Notes: a model not told the origin generated them from the sequence alone. DNA of 64,000 nt from Fen-1298 sp963833465 (GCA_963833465.1 CAWHXW010000006.1:1-64000); one strand, 5' to 3'; shown: positions 34,808-45,146, counted from the stretch's first letter. Numbers and translations: made by a program.

Positions 34808-35490
34808 TGCGAATCGATATCATTACAGGATTACCGAAGTTATTGGGAAGTCCGCTTCAAGAAAGTATCCTGAAGCGGGCACAAGAAAGAAAAATAGCCG
34901 AGATCGTTATCAATGATCTCCGTGCTTACTCGCATGATAAGCATCATACTATTGACGATACGCCGTACGGGGGCGGCGCTGGAATGGTGTTGAAGGCAGA
35001 ACCGTTCTTTGAATGCGTGGAAGATTTGAAAGCACAACGTAAGTACGATGAAATTATTTTTCTTTCGGCAGATGGCGAGGTACTTACGCAAAAGATTGCA
35101 ATAGAACTATCGTTGAAAAATAATTTGATGATGTTATGTGGACATTATAAAGGCGTTGATCAACGAGTTCGGGAGATGTTAGTTACGAGAGAAATTTCTG
35201 TCGGCGATTATGTGCTGACAGGTGGTGAGTTGGCAGCAGCAGTTTTAGTAGATGCTGTTGTGCGGCTTATTCCCGGTGTTTTGAATGATGGCGAATCTGC
35301 ATTAACAGATTCATTCCAAGACGGGCTGCTCGGATGTCAGCAATTTACAAGGCCGGCAGAATTTCGTGGGATGACCGTGCCGAATGTTCTGCTTTCAGGA
35401 GATCATCAGGAAATTGATCGCTGGCGTCAGAAGCAGCGAGAACAAAGAACTAAACATCTGCGTGGTGATGATTTTATAAAAAATAATTGA
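34807..35490 (+). CDS. trmD: tRNA (guanine-N1)-methyltransferase TrmD
   Basis: A 227-residue SPOUT methyltransferase that makes m1G37. The knot signature reads L-C-G-H-Y-K-G-V-D-Q-R and G-D-Y-V-L-T-G-G-E-L-A-A; D-D-T-P-Y-G-G-G-A-G-M is also present. Full length, translationally coupled to rimM. Confidence 0.97.
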   Translation: MRIDIITGLPKLLGSPLQESILKRAQERKIAEIVINDLRAYSHDKHHTIDDTPYGGGAGMVLKAEPFFECVEDLKAQRKYDEIIFLSADGEVLTQKIAIELSLKNNLMMLCGHYKGVDQRVREMLVTREISVGDYVLTGGELAAAVLVDAVVRLIPGVLNDGESALTDSFQDGLLGCQQFTRPAEFRGMTVPNVLLSGDHQEIDRWRQKQREQRTKHLRGDDFIKNN

Positions 35491-35531
35491 AAATAATATA
35501 CAGTAACTTGATTTAGCGGAGTGATAAATAA

Positions 35532-35873
35532 ATGGATAAATTAAAACTTGTAGAAGCAACTCAACTGAAAACCGATATCCCCAAATTTAAGTCCGGCGAT
35601 ATTGTAAATGTGCATGTGAAAGTTATAGAAGGCGATAAAGAGCGCATTCAAGAATTCCAAGGCATAGTTATTGGTCAACGTGGTTCTGGTCTCAATGCAA
35701 CATTCACTGTTCGCAAGATATCTGACGGAGTTGGAGTCGAACGAATTTTCCCATTACATTCTCCACGGATTGCGAAGATCGAGAAAGTGAAGGAAGGCAG
35801 AGTTCGCCGCTCTAAAATTTATTATGTTCGTGACCTAGCGACTAAAGCAGTAGCTCAAAAAACGAACGCCTAA
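35532..35873 (+). CDS. rplS: 50S ribosomal protein bL19
   Basis: A 113-residue L19 with F-K-S-G-D-I-V-N-V, R-I-Q-E-F-Q-G-I-V-I and the C-terminal V-R-R-S-K-I-Y-Y-V-R-D-L. It sits at the intersubunit bridge. AGCGGAGTGATAA precedes the start. Its stop overlaps the start of the mqnA-like gene (TAATG). Confidence 0.97.
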   Translation: MDKLKLVEATQLKTDIPKFKSGDIVNVHVKVIEGDKERIQEFQGIVIGQRGSGLNATFTVRKISDGVGVERIFPLHSPRIAKIEKVKEGRVRRSKIYYVRDLATKAVAQKTNA

Positions 35874-36706
35874 TGAAATCGCGGCTTGCAGCGTCTGATA
35901 CACTGTATTTGAAGCCGCTCCTATTCGGATTGGATCGAAGGGAATCACCATTTGATCTAGACATAGATATTCCTGCAAAGAATGCAATAAAACTTAGCGA
36001 GCGTTCCGATGGAATACGGAACGCTTTTTTATCACCTATAGATTACGCGCGGCATGGAGGGGAATACCGTATAGTACCGAACATCTGCGCCGCGTCAACC
36101 AATCAATCAAACACGATTCAGCTTATTATCAAATCTGATCTGCGTAATATTGAGCGTGTCGCAATCGATGTTAGATTCACATCTGAAATAATTCTTACAA
36201 AAATTATTCTGTTAGAAAAATACCGCAACGAGCCAACACATTCTAACCTTCAATTTATTCCGATGATGCCGGATGTAAATGCAATGTTATCAAAAGCCGA
36301 TGCAGCATTAGTTGTTCAAGACAATCCAAAGAAAATTGAACTGGCGAACACCTTAGCGCTTGATCTCGTAGAAGAATGGAATGATTTGACGGGATTGCCA
36401 TATATTCATGGATTTTGGGTTGGTCGTGAAGAAGAATTATCGAAAGAGGAAGCAGATGCATTGCTCATAGCAAAAAATAACGGCGTTCTTCTAAAGTCTC
36501 AAATTGCACAAAGTGCAGCACAACAGCGTCATCTTTCTATAAATGAACTAACAAGTTATCTTTCATCGTTCTCGTACGATTTTGGCGAGAAGGAAAAAGA
36601 AAGTTTAGCTGAGTTTATTAATTATGCTTATTTCCATGGGGTTATCGGCGATGTTCCGGAGATTCTTTTCTTCGATTTGGAAACAAACGACTTATCACGA
36701 AATTGA
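35873..36706 (+). CDS. mqnA: MqnA/MqnD-family protein, probable chorismate dehydratase
   Basis: A 277-residue periplasmic-binding-protein fold of the menaquinone (futalosine pathway) family. Features fitting MqnA are L-S-P-I-D-Y-A-R-H, D-A-A-L-V-V-Q-D, D-L-V-E-E-W-N-D-L-T-G-L-P and H-G-F-W-V-G-R. MqnA converts chorismate to 3-enolpyruvylbenzoate. The N-terminal strand is atypical (A-A-S-D-T-L-Y-L-K-P in place of A-V-S-Y-L-N-T-K-P), so MqnD-like specificity is not excluded. It starts one base inside the rplS stop, yet a terminator-like hairpin lies within its first 160 bases. Confidence 0.82.
   Translation: MKSRLAASDTLYLKPLLFGLDRRESPFDLDIDIPAKNAIKLSERSDGIRNAFLSPIDYARHGGEYRIVPNICAASTNQSNTIQLIIKSDLRNIERVAIDVRFTSEIILTKIILLEKYRNEPTHSNLQFIPMMPDVNAMLSKADAALVVQDNPKKIELANTLALDLVEEWNDLTGLPYIHGFWVGREEELSKEEADALLIAKNNGVLLKSQIAQSAAQQRHLSINELTSYLSSFSYDFGEKEKESLAEFINYAYFHGVIGDVPEILFFDLETNDLSRN
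36000..36031 (+). terminator. Terminator-like hairpin inside mqnA coding region
   Basis: GCGTTCCG (36001-36008) pairs with CGGAACGC (36017-36024), followed by six T residues, all within codons of the mqnA-like gene. It has the form of an intrinsic terminator and could end most of the ribosomal-protein transcript while letting a fraction read through. Confidence 0.6.
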
Positions 36707-36772
36707 TTTCCTTCAAAAACATTCTTCATCATTGAAATTCCATCTTTTTTTCTTAAATTTGAGCGAACCTTT

Positions 36773-38524
36773 ATGCTCAAATCCTTAATTATCCGAAACT
36801 ATGCCCTGATCGAATCCGTTGAAATCGAATTTGAGAACGGACTTAATATTCTTACCGGCGAAACTGGTGCCGGTAAATCCATCATTATCGATGCTTTAAG
36901 TCTAATACTCGGCGATCGTGCAAGTTCAGATGTAGTACGCAAAGGAAGCAATAAAACCATAGTTGAAGGTTTCTTCGGAATGGCGGAAAATGATAAAATT
37001 AAAACGCTTCTTAAACAGAATAAAATTGAATTGCAGGACGATCTTATTCTTCGCCGCGAAGTTTCCGTCAAAGGGCAATCTCGCTGCTTTGTAAATGATT
37101 CGCCGGTGCCACTTACAGTTTTAAAAGAAATAGGCGACTACCTTGTTGATCTTCATGGTCAGCATGAGCACCAATCTTTGCTCCGCTCAGAAACACATAT
37201 CAGTTTATTAGATGAATTCGGAAGTTTAGACAAATTAGTGGATGAATATCGCGAATCTTATGATCGGTTGTCTTTACTTTTTATGGAATTTCGATCGCTC
37301 TCGCTTAAGGAAAAGGAACTAAAAGAAAAACGCGATTTATATGAATTTCAAATTAAAGAAATTGATGCTGTCGATCCACATGCCGGTGAAGAAATTAATC
37401 TTGAAAATGAATTACGCATTTTGGAAAATTCCGAAAAACTTTTTGAAGCAACATCGCAGCTCTATCATTCTCTCTACGAAGGCGAACCTGCTTTACAAAA
37501 TCAGGAGAATATAGGCGGGCAGTCGGTGTATGATTTATTATTAAAAGCCCGGAATCAACTTGAAGATCTTGCAGAGATTGACAATGCATTTGAAGATATA
37601 AAGAATGAATGTGCCTCTGCCGCAGCGATTGTTGGCGAACTTACAAAGTTTATTCAGAGCTACAATTCTAAGATTGAATTTAACCCTGACCAGTTAGAAC
37701 AAATCCGCGAGCGGCTTGGCCAGATAACACTTCTCAAGAAAAAATATGGCGGTTCTTTGGATGTTGTGATAGAACATCGCAAAAAAATTGGTAAAGAGTT
37801 TGTAATGGCAGAAAATTTCGAGAGTGAAATTAGAAAGTTAAGTGAATACATTGATCTTGAACGAAAAGTCTGTTCTGATGCTGCACAGCGGCTTTCAACA
37901 AAACGTCGGGAGTTGGTAGGTAAGATCAGTAAATCGGTTTGTACTGAGTTAATAAAATTAGGAATTGCAAATGTTCAATTTGATGTGAAAATCGAAAATC
38001 GAACACTTGGAAAAATAGACAGTAAAGTGAACAGCGCTTATGTCAAACTCGGACGCGATTTTTATGATGCGACACAAAACGGGATCGATTTTATTGAGTT
38101 TTTTCTTTCGACAAATATTGGTGAGGATTTGAAACCTCTTGCTAAGGTTGCTTCAGGAGGTGAAATATCGCGCATTATGCTTGCATTGAAAACAATTCTT
38201 GCCAAGGCAGACCGTTTGCCATTGCTTGTCTTTGACGAAATTGATGTTGGTATTAGCGGAAGAATAGCTCAGGCAGTCGGTAAAAGTATGAAGAGCTTGT
38301 CACAATTCCATCAAGTTATCGCTATCACACATTTGCCGCAAATTGCAGGATTTGCGGATTGTCATTTTGCTGTAGAGAAAAGCGAAACGAGACAACGAAC
38401 TTCTTCAACAATTCGTAAGTTAAATGAAGAAGAACGCATTCAAGAAATAGCTAGACTGCTCAGTGGCGAAGAAGTGACTGAGGCAAGTCTAAATGGCGCA
38501 AGAGAGTTAATTAGGATGAAATAA
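36773..38524 (+). CDS. recN: DNA repair protein RecN
   Basis: A 583-residue SMC-like ATPase. Walker A G-E-T-G-A-G-K-S at 29-36, ABC signature V-A-S-G-G-E-I-S-R and Walker B L-L-V-F-D-E-I-D-V-G-I-S-G near 480-500, separated by two coiled coils. It acts in double-strand-break repair. Full length. The region just upstream is short and AT-rich. Confidence 0.96.
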   Translation: MLKSLIIRNYALIESVEIEFENGLNILTGETGAGKSIIIDALSLILGDRASSDVVRKGSNKTIVEGFFGMAENDKIKTLLKQNKIELQDDLILRREVSVKGQSRCFVNDSPVPLTVLKEIGDYLVDLHGQHEHQSLLRSETHISLLDEFGSLDKLVDEYRESYDRLSLLFMEFRSLSLKEKELKEKRDLYEFQIKEIDAVDPHAGEEINLENELRILENSEKLFEATSQLYHSLYEGEPALQNQENIGGQSVYDLLLKARNQLEDLAEIDNAFEDIKNECASAAAIVGELTKFIQSYNSKIEFNPDQLEQIRERLGQITLLKKKYGGSLDVVIEHRKKIGKEFVMAENFESEIRKLSEYIDLERKVCSDAAQRLSTKRRELVGKISKSVCTELIKLGIANVQFDVKIENRTLGKIDSKVNSAYVKLGRDFYDATQNGIDFIEFFLSTNIGEDLKPLAKVASGGEISRIMLALKTILAKADRLPLLVFDEIDVGISGRIAQAVGKSMKSLSQFHQVIAITHLPQIAGFADCHFAVEKSETRQRTSSTIRKLNEEERIQEIARLLSGEEVTEASLNGARELIRMK

Positions 38525-38546
38525 AAAAAGAAAGAGGTTTTAAAAA

Positions 38547-40004
38547 ATGTCTTTATTCATCTATAATACCTTAACTCGTACTAAAGAAGAATTTAAACCA
38601 ATTCACGAAGGGCATGTTGGAATCTACGTGTGCGGTCCGACAGTGTACAGTCATTCGCATATTGGCCATGCAAAAAGTTACATTTCTTTTGATGTCATTG
38701 TTAGATATTTGCGGTATATTGGCAATAAAGTTCTTTATATTCAAAATATCACAGACGTTGGCCATCTTACCGACGATGCTGACGAAGGTGAAGATAAAAT
38801 TATTAAACAAGCGCGCCTCGACCGTGTCCATCCAATGCAAATCGCTGAAGCGATTACGAAAAGTTATTTTGATGATATGGATAAGCTTGGGATTGAGCGA
38901 CCGGATATTTCGCCGCGTGCATCTGGACACATAATCGAACAGATCGAAATTATTAAGAAACTTCTTGCTGACGGTTTTGCGTATGAGGTACATGGTTCTG
39001 TGTATTATGATGTACAGAAGTTTAAAAATTACGGTAAGCTTTCCGGACGAGTGCTGGAAGAATCAGTAGAAGGAACGAGAGTTGAATCGCGGACAGAGAA
39101 ACATCATCCGGCGGATTTTGCGTTGTGGAAAAAAGCTGAAAGTGGACACATTATGCGATGGCCGAGTCCTTGGGGCGAAGGATTTCCAGGCTGGCATATC
39201 GAATGTTCTGCGATGTCGATGAAATATCTTGGCGAGACAATTGATATTCACGGCGGTGGAATGGATAACCAATTTCCACATCATGAATGCGAAATTGCTC
39301 AGAGCGAAGCCGCAACTGGAAAACCATTTGTAAAATATTGGATTCACAACAATCTTGTGACAGTAAATAGAAAAAAGATGTCCAAGTCGCTTGGAAATTT
39401 TATAACGCTAAAGGATGCATTTAAGAGATATAATCCGATAGTAGTACGCTTTTTCATATTGCAAAGTCATTATCGCAGCACATTGGATTTTAGCGATGAA
39501 GCATTACAGGGAGCAAATATCGGGTACGATAAGTTATTGAACACAATAAGAAATCTTCAAGAAGAATTAAAGAAATCTGAATCTGAACAGCGCACAAGTG
39601 GAACAGCACTTGACCTATCTTTATACAAAAAACAATTTTTTGAAGCTATGGATGATGATTTTAATACGCCGCTCGCTCTTGGAGTATTATTTGATCTATC
39701 TCGTGAGACCAACCAATTTATTAACTCTGAACATAAGCTTAGTATAGAAACGCTCAAACAAATTGATCAACTCTTTAACGAACTTGGCGGAAAAGTGTTG
39801 GGAATAATACCGGAGCACATTCATTCTGCGATTGGTGATGCTAAAACCGAATTTAATCTGATGAACCTAATAATTAATATACGCTCAGAAGTGCGAAAGC
39901 AAAAACTTTGGGCTTTGTCAGACATTATCCGCGATGGCTTAAATAAATTCGGTTTTATAATCGAAGATAAAAAAGATGGCACAACCTGGTGGAAGATGGA
40001 ATAA
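38547..40004 (+). CDS. cysS: Cysteinyl-tRNA synthetase
   Basis: A 485-residue class I synthetase. Zinc ligand C29 in Y-V-C-G-P-T-V-Y, H-I-G-H at 38-41, K-M-S-K-S at 277-281, plus G-W-H-I-E-C-S and H-H-E-C-E-I-A. Complete and standard length. AAAGAGGT lies upstream of the ATG. Confidence 0.97.
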   Translation: MSLFIYNTLTRTKEEFKPIHEGHVGIYVCGPTVYSHSHIGHAKSYISFDVIVRYLRYIGNKVLYIQNITDVGHLTDDADEGEDKIIKQARLDRVHPMQIAEAITKSYFDDMDKLGIERPDISPRASGHIIEQIEIIKKLLADGFAYEVHGSVYYDVQKFKNYGKLSGRVLEESVEGTRVESRTEKHHPADFALWKKAESGHIMRWPSPWGEGFPGWHIECSAMSMKYLGETIDIHGGGMDNQFPHHECEIAQSEAATGKPFVKYWIHNNLVTVNRKKMSKSLGNFITLKDAFKRYNPIVVRFFILQSHYRSTLDFSDEALQGANIGYDKLLNTIRNLQEELKKSESEQRTSGTALDLSLYKKQFFEAMDDDFNTPLALGVLFDLSRETNQFINSEHKLSIETLKQIDQLFNELGGKVLGIIPEHIHSAIGDAKTEFNLMNLIINIRSEVRKQKLWALSDIIRDGLNKFGFIIEDKKDGTTWWKME

Positions 40005-40009
40005 TTTGT

Positions 40010-41537
40010 ATGAGTGACTCAATTAAAATAATTGAAAACGGATTTGTTTTTGCAGGTGATAAACAGAAACGAGCAGGAATGCTTACACTCATCGTTCAGA
40101 ATGGTCGCATTATCGAAATTGGCAAGCGAGCTGATGCTCTCAAGGTGATGTATCCGAAAGCCGAAATTATTGATGCTGCTGGAAAAATTATTTTACCCGG
40201 ATTTGTAGATGCCCATCATTCGGGTGAATCATTTATCTTGCGATATTTAACATACGGTCAACCGATGTCCCGGTGGAATAAAAGCCAGATCATTAGCCGC
40301 GCTATCAATTACTTACATAAGGAAGCCACGTTTCAAGAATATTTGTCTATGTACAGATTATCATATTTCGCAGCGCTCAAATGCGGTGTGACAACATTGG
40401 CAGAGGTACGGTATAGATAATCCTGAGCATTCCTTTACGGCGTCGTTTGAAGCTTTGCAGCAAACGAATCAGAGAGGTTTTATTGGGCTACATAATGGTG
40501 ATCAGATTGATGCGGCTCGCAAATTGCGTGAATCATCAATTCGATTCGCATTAGTTATTGCTGATGAAGAAAATCTTACAACATATAATCTTCAATCCAT
40601 TATTCGTTCAGCACGTGAACTCCAATGGCCGATTATATTGCATTTAGGCCAGACCCGACAAGCATTTAATATTATCAAAAAAAAGTTCAATAAATCTATT
40701 ACCCAACTATATGCCGAGTATCGTGCATTTGATTCACCTGTGCATTTACTTCATCTTTCATGTTTTGAAGATTCGGATTTTGAAATCGTTAAAAATTTTG
40801 ATGTGCCGTTAGTATATTCACCGTCGGCGATTCTTCAAAAGGGAACAGAAATGCCGCCATTCGGAGAATTGCTCAAGCATAAAATTACATTAGCATTTGG
40901 AACAGACTGGGGCGTTGCACAGCCATTGGAAAACATTCGATCCTATTGCTCAATTCTAAAAACATTTGGTTTACAGCATGAACGAACTTACGATCTGTTA
41001 GCTCTTCAGACAAAAAATGGAGCATGTGCGCTTGGGTCTGATGCGGAAATCGGAACAATAGAAACAGGTAAGAGAGCCGATCTTGTTTTCCTTGATCTAT
41101 CCGAGTTTCACATTAATTCAATTCTTTTTGACGATAACGCCGAACGTATTCTTGAAGTTGTAATTCAAGAAGCCGTTTCACGACAGGTAGACGATGTCAT
41201 GATAAATGGCGAGTTTTTTGTCCGCAAAGGGCAGATTCTAATGTATTCTGAAGAAGATTTGGCCAGAGAAGGACAAATAATTTTTAAGAAATTATTATCT
41301 TTGAATGAACAAAAAGCTGCAATCCTCCCATCGCCTGCTGCAATACTTAATTTTCCAGCACAAAATAGAAATGAGAACAAATTGTCTGCGGATGATATGG
41401 CTGTTGAGGAAGGATTTAAAATCATTCGAAAGATGTCGACACCAATCATTCCACAAGTAAAAGACAATTCTGCACCTGAAGCGACTAAAGAACTTCCGAA
41501 GAACGTTAAGAAAATATTTGGAGATGACGAAGAATAA
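40010..41537 (+). CDS. Amidohydrolase (chlorohydrolase/deaminase type), frameshifted
   Basis: A metal-dependent amidohydrolase. The N-terminal frame (40010-40420) has I-L-P-G-F-V-D-A-H-H, the metal-binding strand; the second frame (to 41537) carries H-L-G-Q, H-L-L-H-L-S-C, F-G-T-D-W and the C-terminal E-I-G-T-I-E-T-G-K-R-A-D-L-V-F-L. Substrate unknown. The join is at 40402-40409: dropping one base of GAGGTACGG gives T-T-L-A-E-Y-G-I-D-N-P. ATG at 40010 is 5 bases after cysS. A long acidic, Pro-rich C-terminal extension beyond the barrel is unusual. This is the second of the GTAC-associated frameshifts. Confidence 0.82.
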
Positions 41538-41562
41538 TTCAGTTTATATAAAGGAGAATCAA

Positions 41563-42345
41563 GTGAAAAAAACCAGTTTGATTATATTAGCGGTTCTATT
41601 ATTGACAGTAACATTAGAAACAACGATGGCACAAAGCTATGCCGGTGACGGTGCTACTATCGAACCGACGATGCTGATTGATAAACCGACAGCCGGATTA
41701 CTGAAACGCGGATCATATTCTGTCTCATCCAACTTTTTTCAGGATGGCGGGGTGTTAGTGGGGATTTCAGTGGGCGTTTTTGAGCCGTTCACATTTGGAA
41801 TTTCCTACGGCGGCACAAATATAATTGGACAAAGTAAAATTGATATGAACCCGGTGCCTGGAGTGAATGCTAAACTGCGTCTTCTTAGTGAAAGTGGCAC
41901 ATTACCTGCGCTTGCTATCGGTTTTGATTCTCAAGGTAAAGAACCCTATCTCGATGCTGATACTTTAAAGCGTTACACCATCAAATCGCCCGGAGTGTAC
42001 ATCGCCGCCAGTAAAAATTATGAGATTCTTGGTAATCTAAGTCTGCATGGCGGATTAAATAAATCTATGGAAACAAATGACGGTAATAAAAATCCTAATG
42101 CTTATATAGGCGTAGAAAAATCTGTAGGAAGAGATATTTCAGTTATGATGGAATACGATTTTGCTGAAAACGATATTAATAATAACGCACTTGGCAAAGG
42201 AAAAGGGTACCTCAATTTTGGTTTTCGATGGACATGTGCAAAAGGATTGATAGTCGGCTTCAATCTGAAAAATCTCACCAAGAACCAAAACAATGTAGAT
42301 GTCGGGAATCGTACACTTCAAATTGATTACATAGGAAGTTTCTAA
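41563..42345 (+). CDS. Secreted outer-membrane-barrel-like protein
   Basis: A 260-residue protein with a signal peptide ending A-Q-S-Y near residue 24. The mature part alternates glycine/aromatic strands and ends with I-D-Y-I-G-S-F, typical of small outer-membrane barrels (YjbH- or DUF-type). I chose GTG at 41563 because AAGGAGAATCAA precedes it; a longer frame would extend into the preceding gene. Function unknown. Confidence 0.75.
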   Translation: MKKTSLIILAVLLLTVTLETTMAQSYAGDGATIEPTMLIDKPTAGLLKRGSYSVSSNFFQDGGVLVGISVGVFEPFTFGISYGGTNIIGQSKIDMNPVPGVNAKLRLLSESGTLPALAIGFDSQGKEPYLDADTLKRYTIKSPGVYIAASKNYEILGNLSLHGGLNKSMETNDGNKNPNAYIGVEKSVGRDISVMMEYDFAENDINNNALGKGKGYLNFGFRWTCAKGLIVGFNLKNLTKNQNNVDVGNRTLQIDYIGSF

Positions 42346-42552
42346 AATCCCGATTGATAAATTACAAGGAACAAACAAATTTCAATCACAAAATCCAAGA
42401 ATTATTTTTTATTCTAATAGGTTTTTGAATTTTATTTGTTGTTTGACATTTAAAATGGAATTTTTATAATGTTCTATATTTAGATAGATGTGCAAGCCAG
42501 TGGACAGCAGTGATTAGATTTGTAGACAGTTGGAAATTTGACAGCAATTAAA

Positions 42553-42600
42553 ATGCCTGAATATAGCGAAAACTCGCTGAATTCAGGCATAATTTTTTTT
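42553..42600 (+). terminator. Intrinsic terminator
   Basis: ATGCCTGAAT (42553-42562) pairs with ATTCAGGCAT (42581-42590), with an inner AGCGA/TCGCT stem, followed by eight T residues. It ends the transcript of the barrel gene. The rest of 42346-42655 holds no gene. Confidence 0.85.
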
Positions 42601-42655
42601 ATTTGCTGGCAAGAAACTTGAGAACTTTTTAGTCGTCAAATATATGAGGTGAAAC

Positions 42656-43540
42656 ATGAAAACAATAAAATTTTTTTTCAACATTCTTCTGCCGTTTGGA
42701 TTGATGGGGATTCTTTTCCAAGGTTGTTACACTCAATTTGCTACAATGCGAGAAGAAGAGCCATCATATCAACAGCCGCCCCCTTGTGCTGTTCAAAACG
42801 ATTCAGCTTATTACGGCGAGGATTATGATAATTGGCAATCGCATCAAAATCTAGGGCTCGCATATTATTACCCCTGTTGGAATTCATATTGGTCATGGGA
42901 TTATGGCTGTGTATATCCCTGGTACTGGGACCCATGGTTGTGGGGTCCTGCTTTTTATATAGGTTATTCCTATTACCCGCATTATTGGGGATATGGGAAT
43001 TATTATCGAAGATACGATCATTGGGGTTATCGTGGATACAATTATTCACGTCAGTATGCAACGCGTAATTCCGGTTATCAAAGAATTGGAAATGTCAGAC
43101 AGACTGGTTTAATGAGATATGGAAATACTGGAACAGAAACGACGTATAATGGACGAGTTGAAAATATTCCTCGGTCTACAGGGAGTGTAGTGACTCAAAG
43201 TAGAAATGCTGTGACAACAAGAACTTTACGGAATACATCTGTCGGAATATCGACAATTCGCCAAAGGGGCAATTGGTTTAGCCCGAATGTTCAACAGCCT
43301 CGCTATCGTGATCAGAGTAATACAATCGCCAGAAACTCCCGAATCGGTGGCGCACGCAATCGTGGAAATTATAGAAGTCAGGGAACAAGCAAAGGTCAAT
43401 TTAGATCTGGCGGACGAGGTTCGGCGCCAAGTTATTCGCGGCAATCGTCGACCCGGACAAGTTCTGCTCCGAGTGCACCGGCATCAAGAAGTAATGGCGG
43501 CAGCAGCCGTCAAAGCAGTGGCTCAGGTAGATCGCATTGA
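42656..43540 (+). CDS. Tyr/Trp- and Arg/Ser-rich lipoprotein, unknown function
   Basis: A 294-residue protein with a lipobox F-Q-G-C (Cys 24). The middle (about 65-140) is extraordinarily rich in Tyr, Trp and Gly; the last 150 residues are Arg/Ser/Gly/Asn-rich and look disordered. No catalytic motif. Such composition suggests a surface or matrix-associated structural protein. It is followed by an outer-membrane transporter gene 33 bases on, so the two may work together. Confidence 0.75.
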   Translation: MKTIKFFFNILLPFGLMGILFQGCYTQFATMREEEPSYQQPPPCAVQNDSAYYGEDYDNWQSHQNLGLAYYYPCWNSYWSWDYGCVYPWYWDPWLWGPAFYIGYSYYPHYWGYGNYYRRYDHWGYRGYNYSRQYATRNSGYQRIGNVRQTGLMRYGNTGTETTYNGRVENIPRSTGSVVTQSRNAVTTRTLRNTSVGISTIRQRGNWFSPNVQQPRYRDQSNTIARNSRIGGARNRGNYRSQGTSKGQFRSGGRGSAPSYSRQSSTRTSSAPSAPASRSNGGSSRQSSGSGRSH

Positions 43541-43573
43541 TAAGACTAAAATGAAAAATGGAGTATTGAATCT

Positions 43574-45046
43574 ATGAAAACGTTTCAAAAATATTGGCTG
43601 GTTGTTCTAATGCTAATCGGATTCCAAATTCGATTTGTGGATGCACAAAATACAGAAGATGCAATTAGGTATTCTCAACTCGGATTAGGTGTAAGCGCAC
43701 AACAACTCGGAATGGGTAATGCAGCTGTTGGCGGTGTCAATGATTATTCAGCGCTTTTCTGGAACCCTGCAGGATTAGCTTTAGAAAGGAACTTTGAATT
43801 CTCATTCGGATTTTCCTGGCTCAACTATTCAAATGATGCAACTTATCTTAATTCCACAACAACAAGCAATACGAGTTCTATGAATCTCAATAATATCGGC
43901 ATAGTCTATCCTATACCAACAAGCCGTGGAAGTTTGACATTTGCATTTGGTTTCAACCGTGCCGCAAATTATACAAGCACTGCAAATCTCAATGCAGTCA
44001 ATAGCTCAAATTCTTTTACGCAGTTGTTGATTCCTACCGCAAATTATTTGAATGGATTAGACAGTGCTGGCCGCGTTAACTTCTTTAATAACACTATTCC
44101 GGGGCAATTGGATCTAGTGTACTCAGACAGTGCAGGCGTTTTGCATTCAATCGTACCTGGTCAGGTTCAGCAGATGATCAGTTTTCTGGAAGGTGGTGGA
44201 CTAAACCATTGGACATTCGGAGGCGCGATGGATATCGGCAAGAATCTTTCTGTCGGTGTATCGCTTAATTTTGCATCTGGCTCTTATTCGTTCAACCAGA
44301 ACTTTGTGGAGAATGTTACCAATCCGTCCGACTTTAGTCAGTTGACATATCAGACATCCTATATAGATGATATATCAGGATTCAATGCTCTCTTTGGCTT
44401 GATGTACCGAAGGCCGGATATGTATTCGTTTGGTATCGCAATTCGAACAGCAACAGTCTATGATATAAATGAAACGTATTCCGAAAACTTTACCAGTCAG
44501 TTTAAAACACCAGATATTAATGGTCAAACTTCCTATTCATCTCCTTCCGGTGTATATTCAACCAAGTATCAGGTCACAACTCCATATGTATTAAGCTGTG
44601 GAATTTCTGTAGAGCCGGTTGAATGGTTAACCCTTGCGGCTGATGTTGAATACACGGATTGGACACAAATGGAATTCACAAATACTAGCATTTCTGATCT
44701 TCTGGCTGAAAATGATAGCATCAAAAATGGAATGCGGGCGACAACAAATTTACGTGGAGGATTTGAAATTTCGCTCTTTAATCTCGGGTTGAAACTTCGC
44801 GGAGGAATCATTGATAATCCTTCTCCATGGAAAGGGCAGCCAAGCAGCTTTAATCAAATGTACTATACAGGAGGAGTAGGTTTTGCACTTGATGAACATA
44901 CTACACTTAATGCAGCGTATGCATACGGAACTTGGAAAACTTCCACCACGGGTTTTTCTGATCTAGAGGGTGATTCTTATAATCTCGGAACAAGTGAAAC
45001 TATTACCACCAGTAATTTGAATTTTACTTTGATGTATAGATTCTGA
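43574..45046 (+). CDS. OmpP1/FadL-family outer-membrane transporter
   Basis: A 490-residue outer-membrane beta barrel. After the signal peptide (ending D-A-Q near 25), the hallmark N-terminal segment L-G-L-G-V-S-A-Q-Q-L-G-M-G-N-A, then D-Y-S-A-L-F-W-N-P-A-G-L-A, identifies the FadL/TodX family, importers of hydrophobic compounds. It ends L-M-Y-R-F with a terminal Phe. A strong terminator follows. Confidence 0.9.
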   Translation: MKTFQKYWLVVLMLIGFQIRFVDAQNTEDAIRYSQLGLGVSAQQLGMGNAAVGGVNDYSALFWNPAGLALERNFEFSFGFSWLNYSNDATYLNSTTTSNTSSMNLNNIGIVYPIPTSRGSLTFAFGFNRAANYTSTANLNAVNSSNSFTQLLIPTANYLNGLDSAGRVNFFNNTIPGQLDLVYSDSAGVLHSIVPGQVQQMISFLEGGGLNHWTFGGAMDIGKNLSVGVSLNFASGSYSFNQNFVENVTNPSDFSQLTYQTSYIDDISGFNALFGLMYRRPDMYSFGIAIRTATVYDINETYSENFTSQFKTPDINGQTSYSSPSGVYSTKYQVTTPYVLSCGISVEPVEWLTLAADVEYTDWTQMEFTNTSISDLLAENDSIKNGMRATTNLRGGFEISLFNLGLKLRGGIIDNPSPWKGQPSSFNQMYYTGGVGFALDEHTTLNAAYAYGTWKTSTTGFSDLEGDSYNLGTSETITTSNLNFTLMYRF

Positions 45047-45084
45047 TAGAGTTGCACGACTTTCTAAGTTTGCTTACATTATCT

Positions 45085-45117
45085 CCGTCCTGTTAAAAAG
45101 CAGGACGGATTTTTTTT
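45085..45117 (+). terminator. Intrinsic terminator
   Basis: CCGTCCTG (45085-45092) and CAGGACGG (45101-45108) pair around TTAAAAAG, followed by a run of T residues. It ends the FadL-like transcript. Confidence 0.9.
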
Positions 45118-45146
45118 GTATGCACAAAAGGATAGTTAAATAAACC

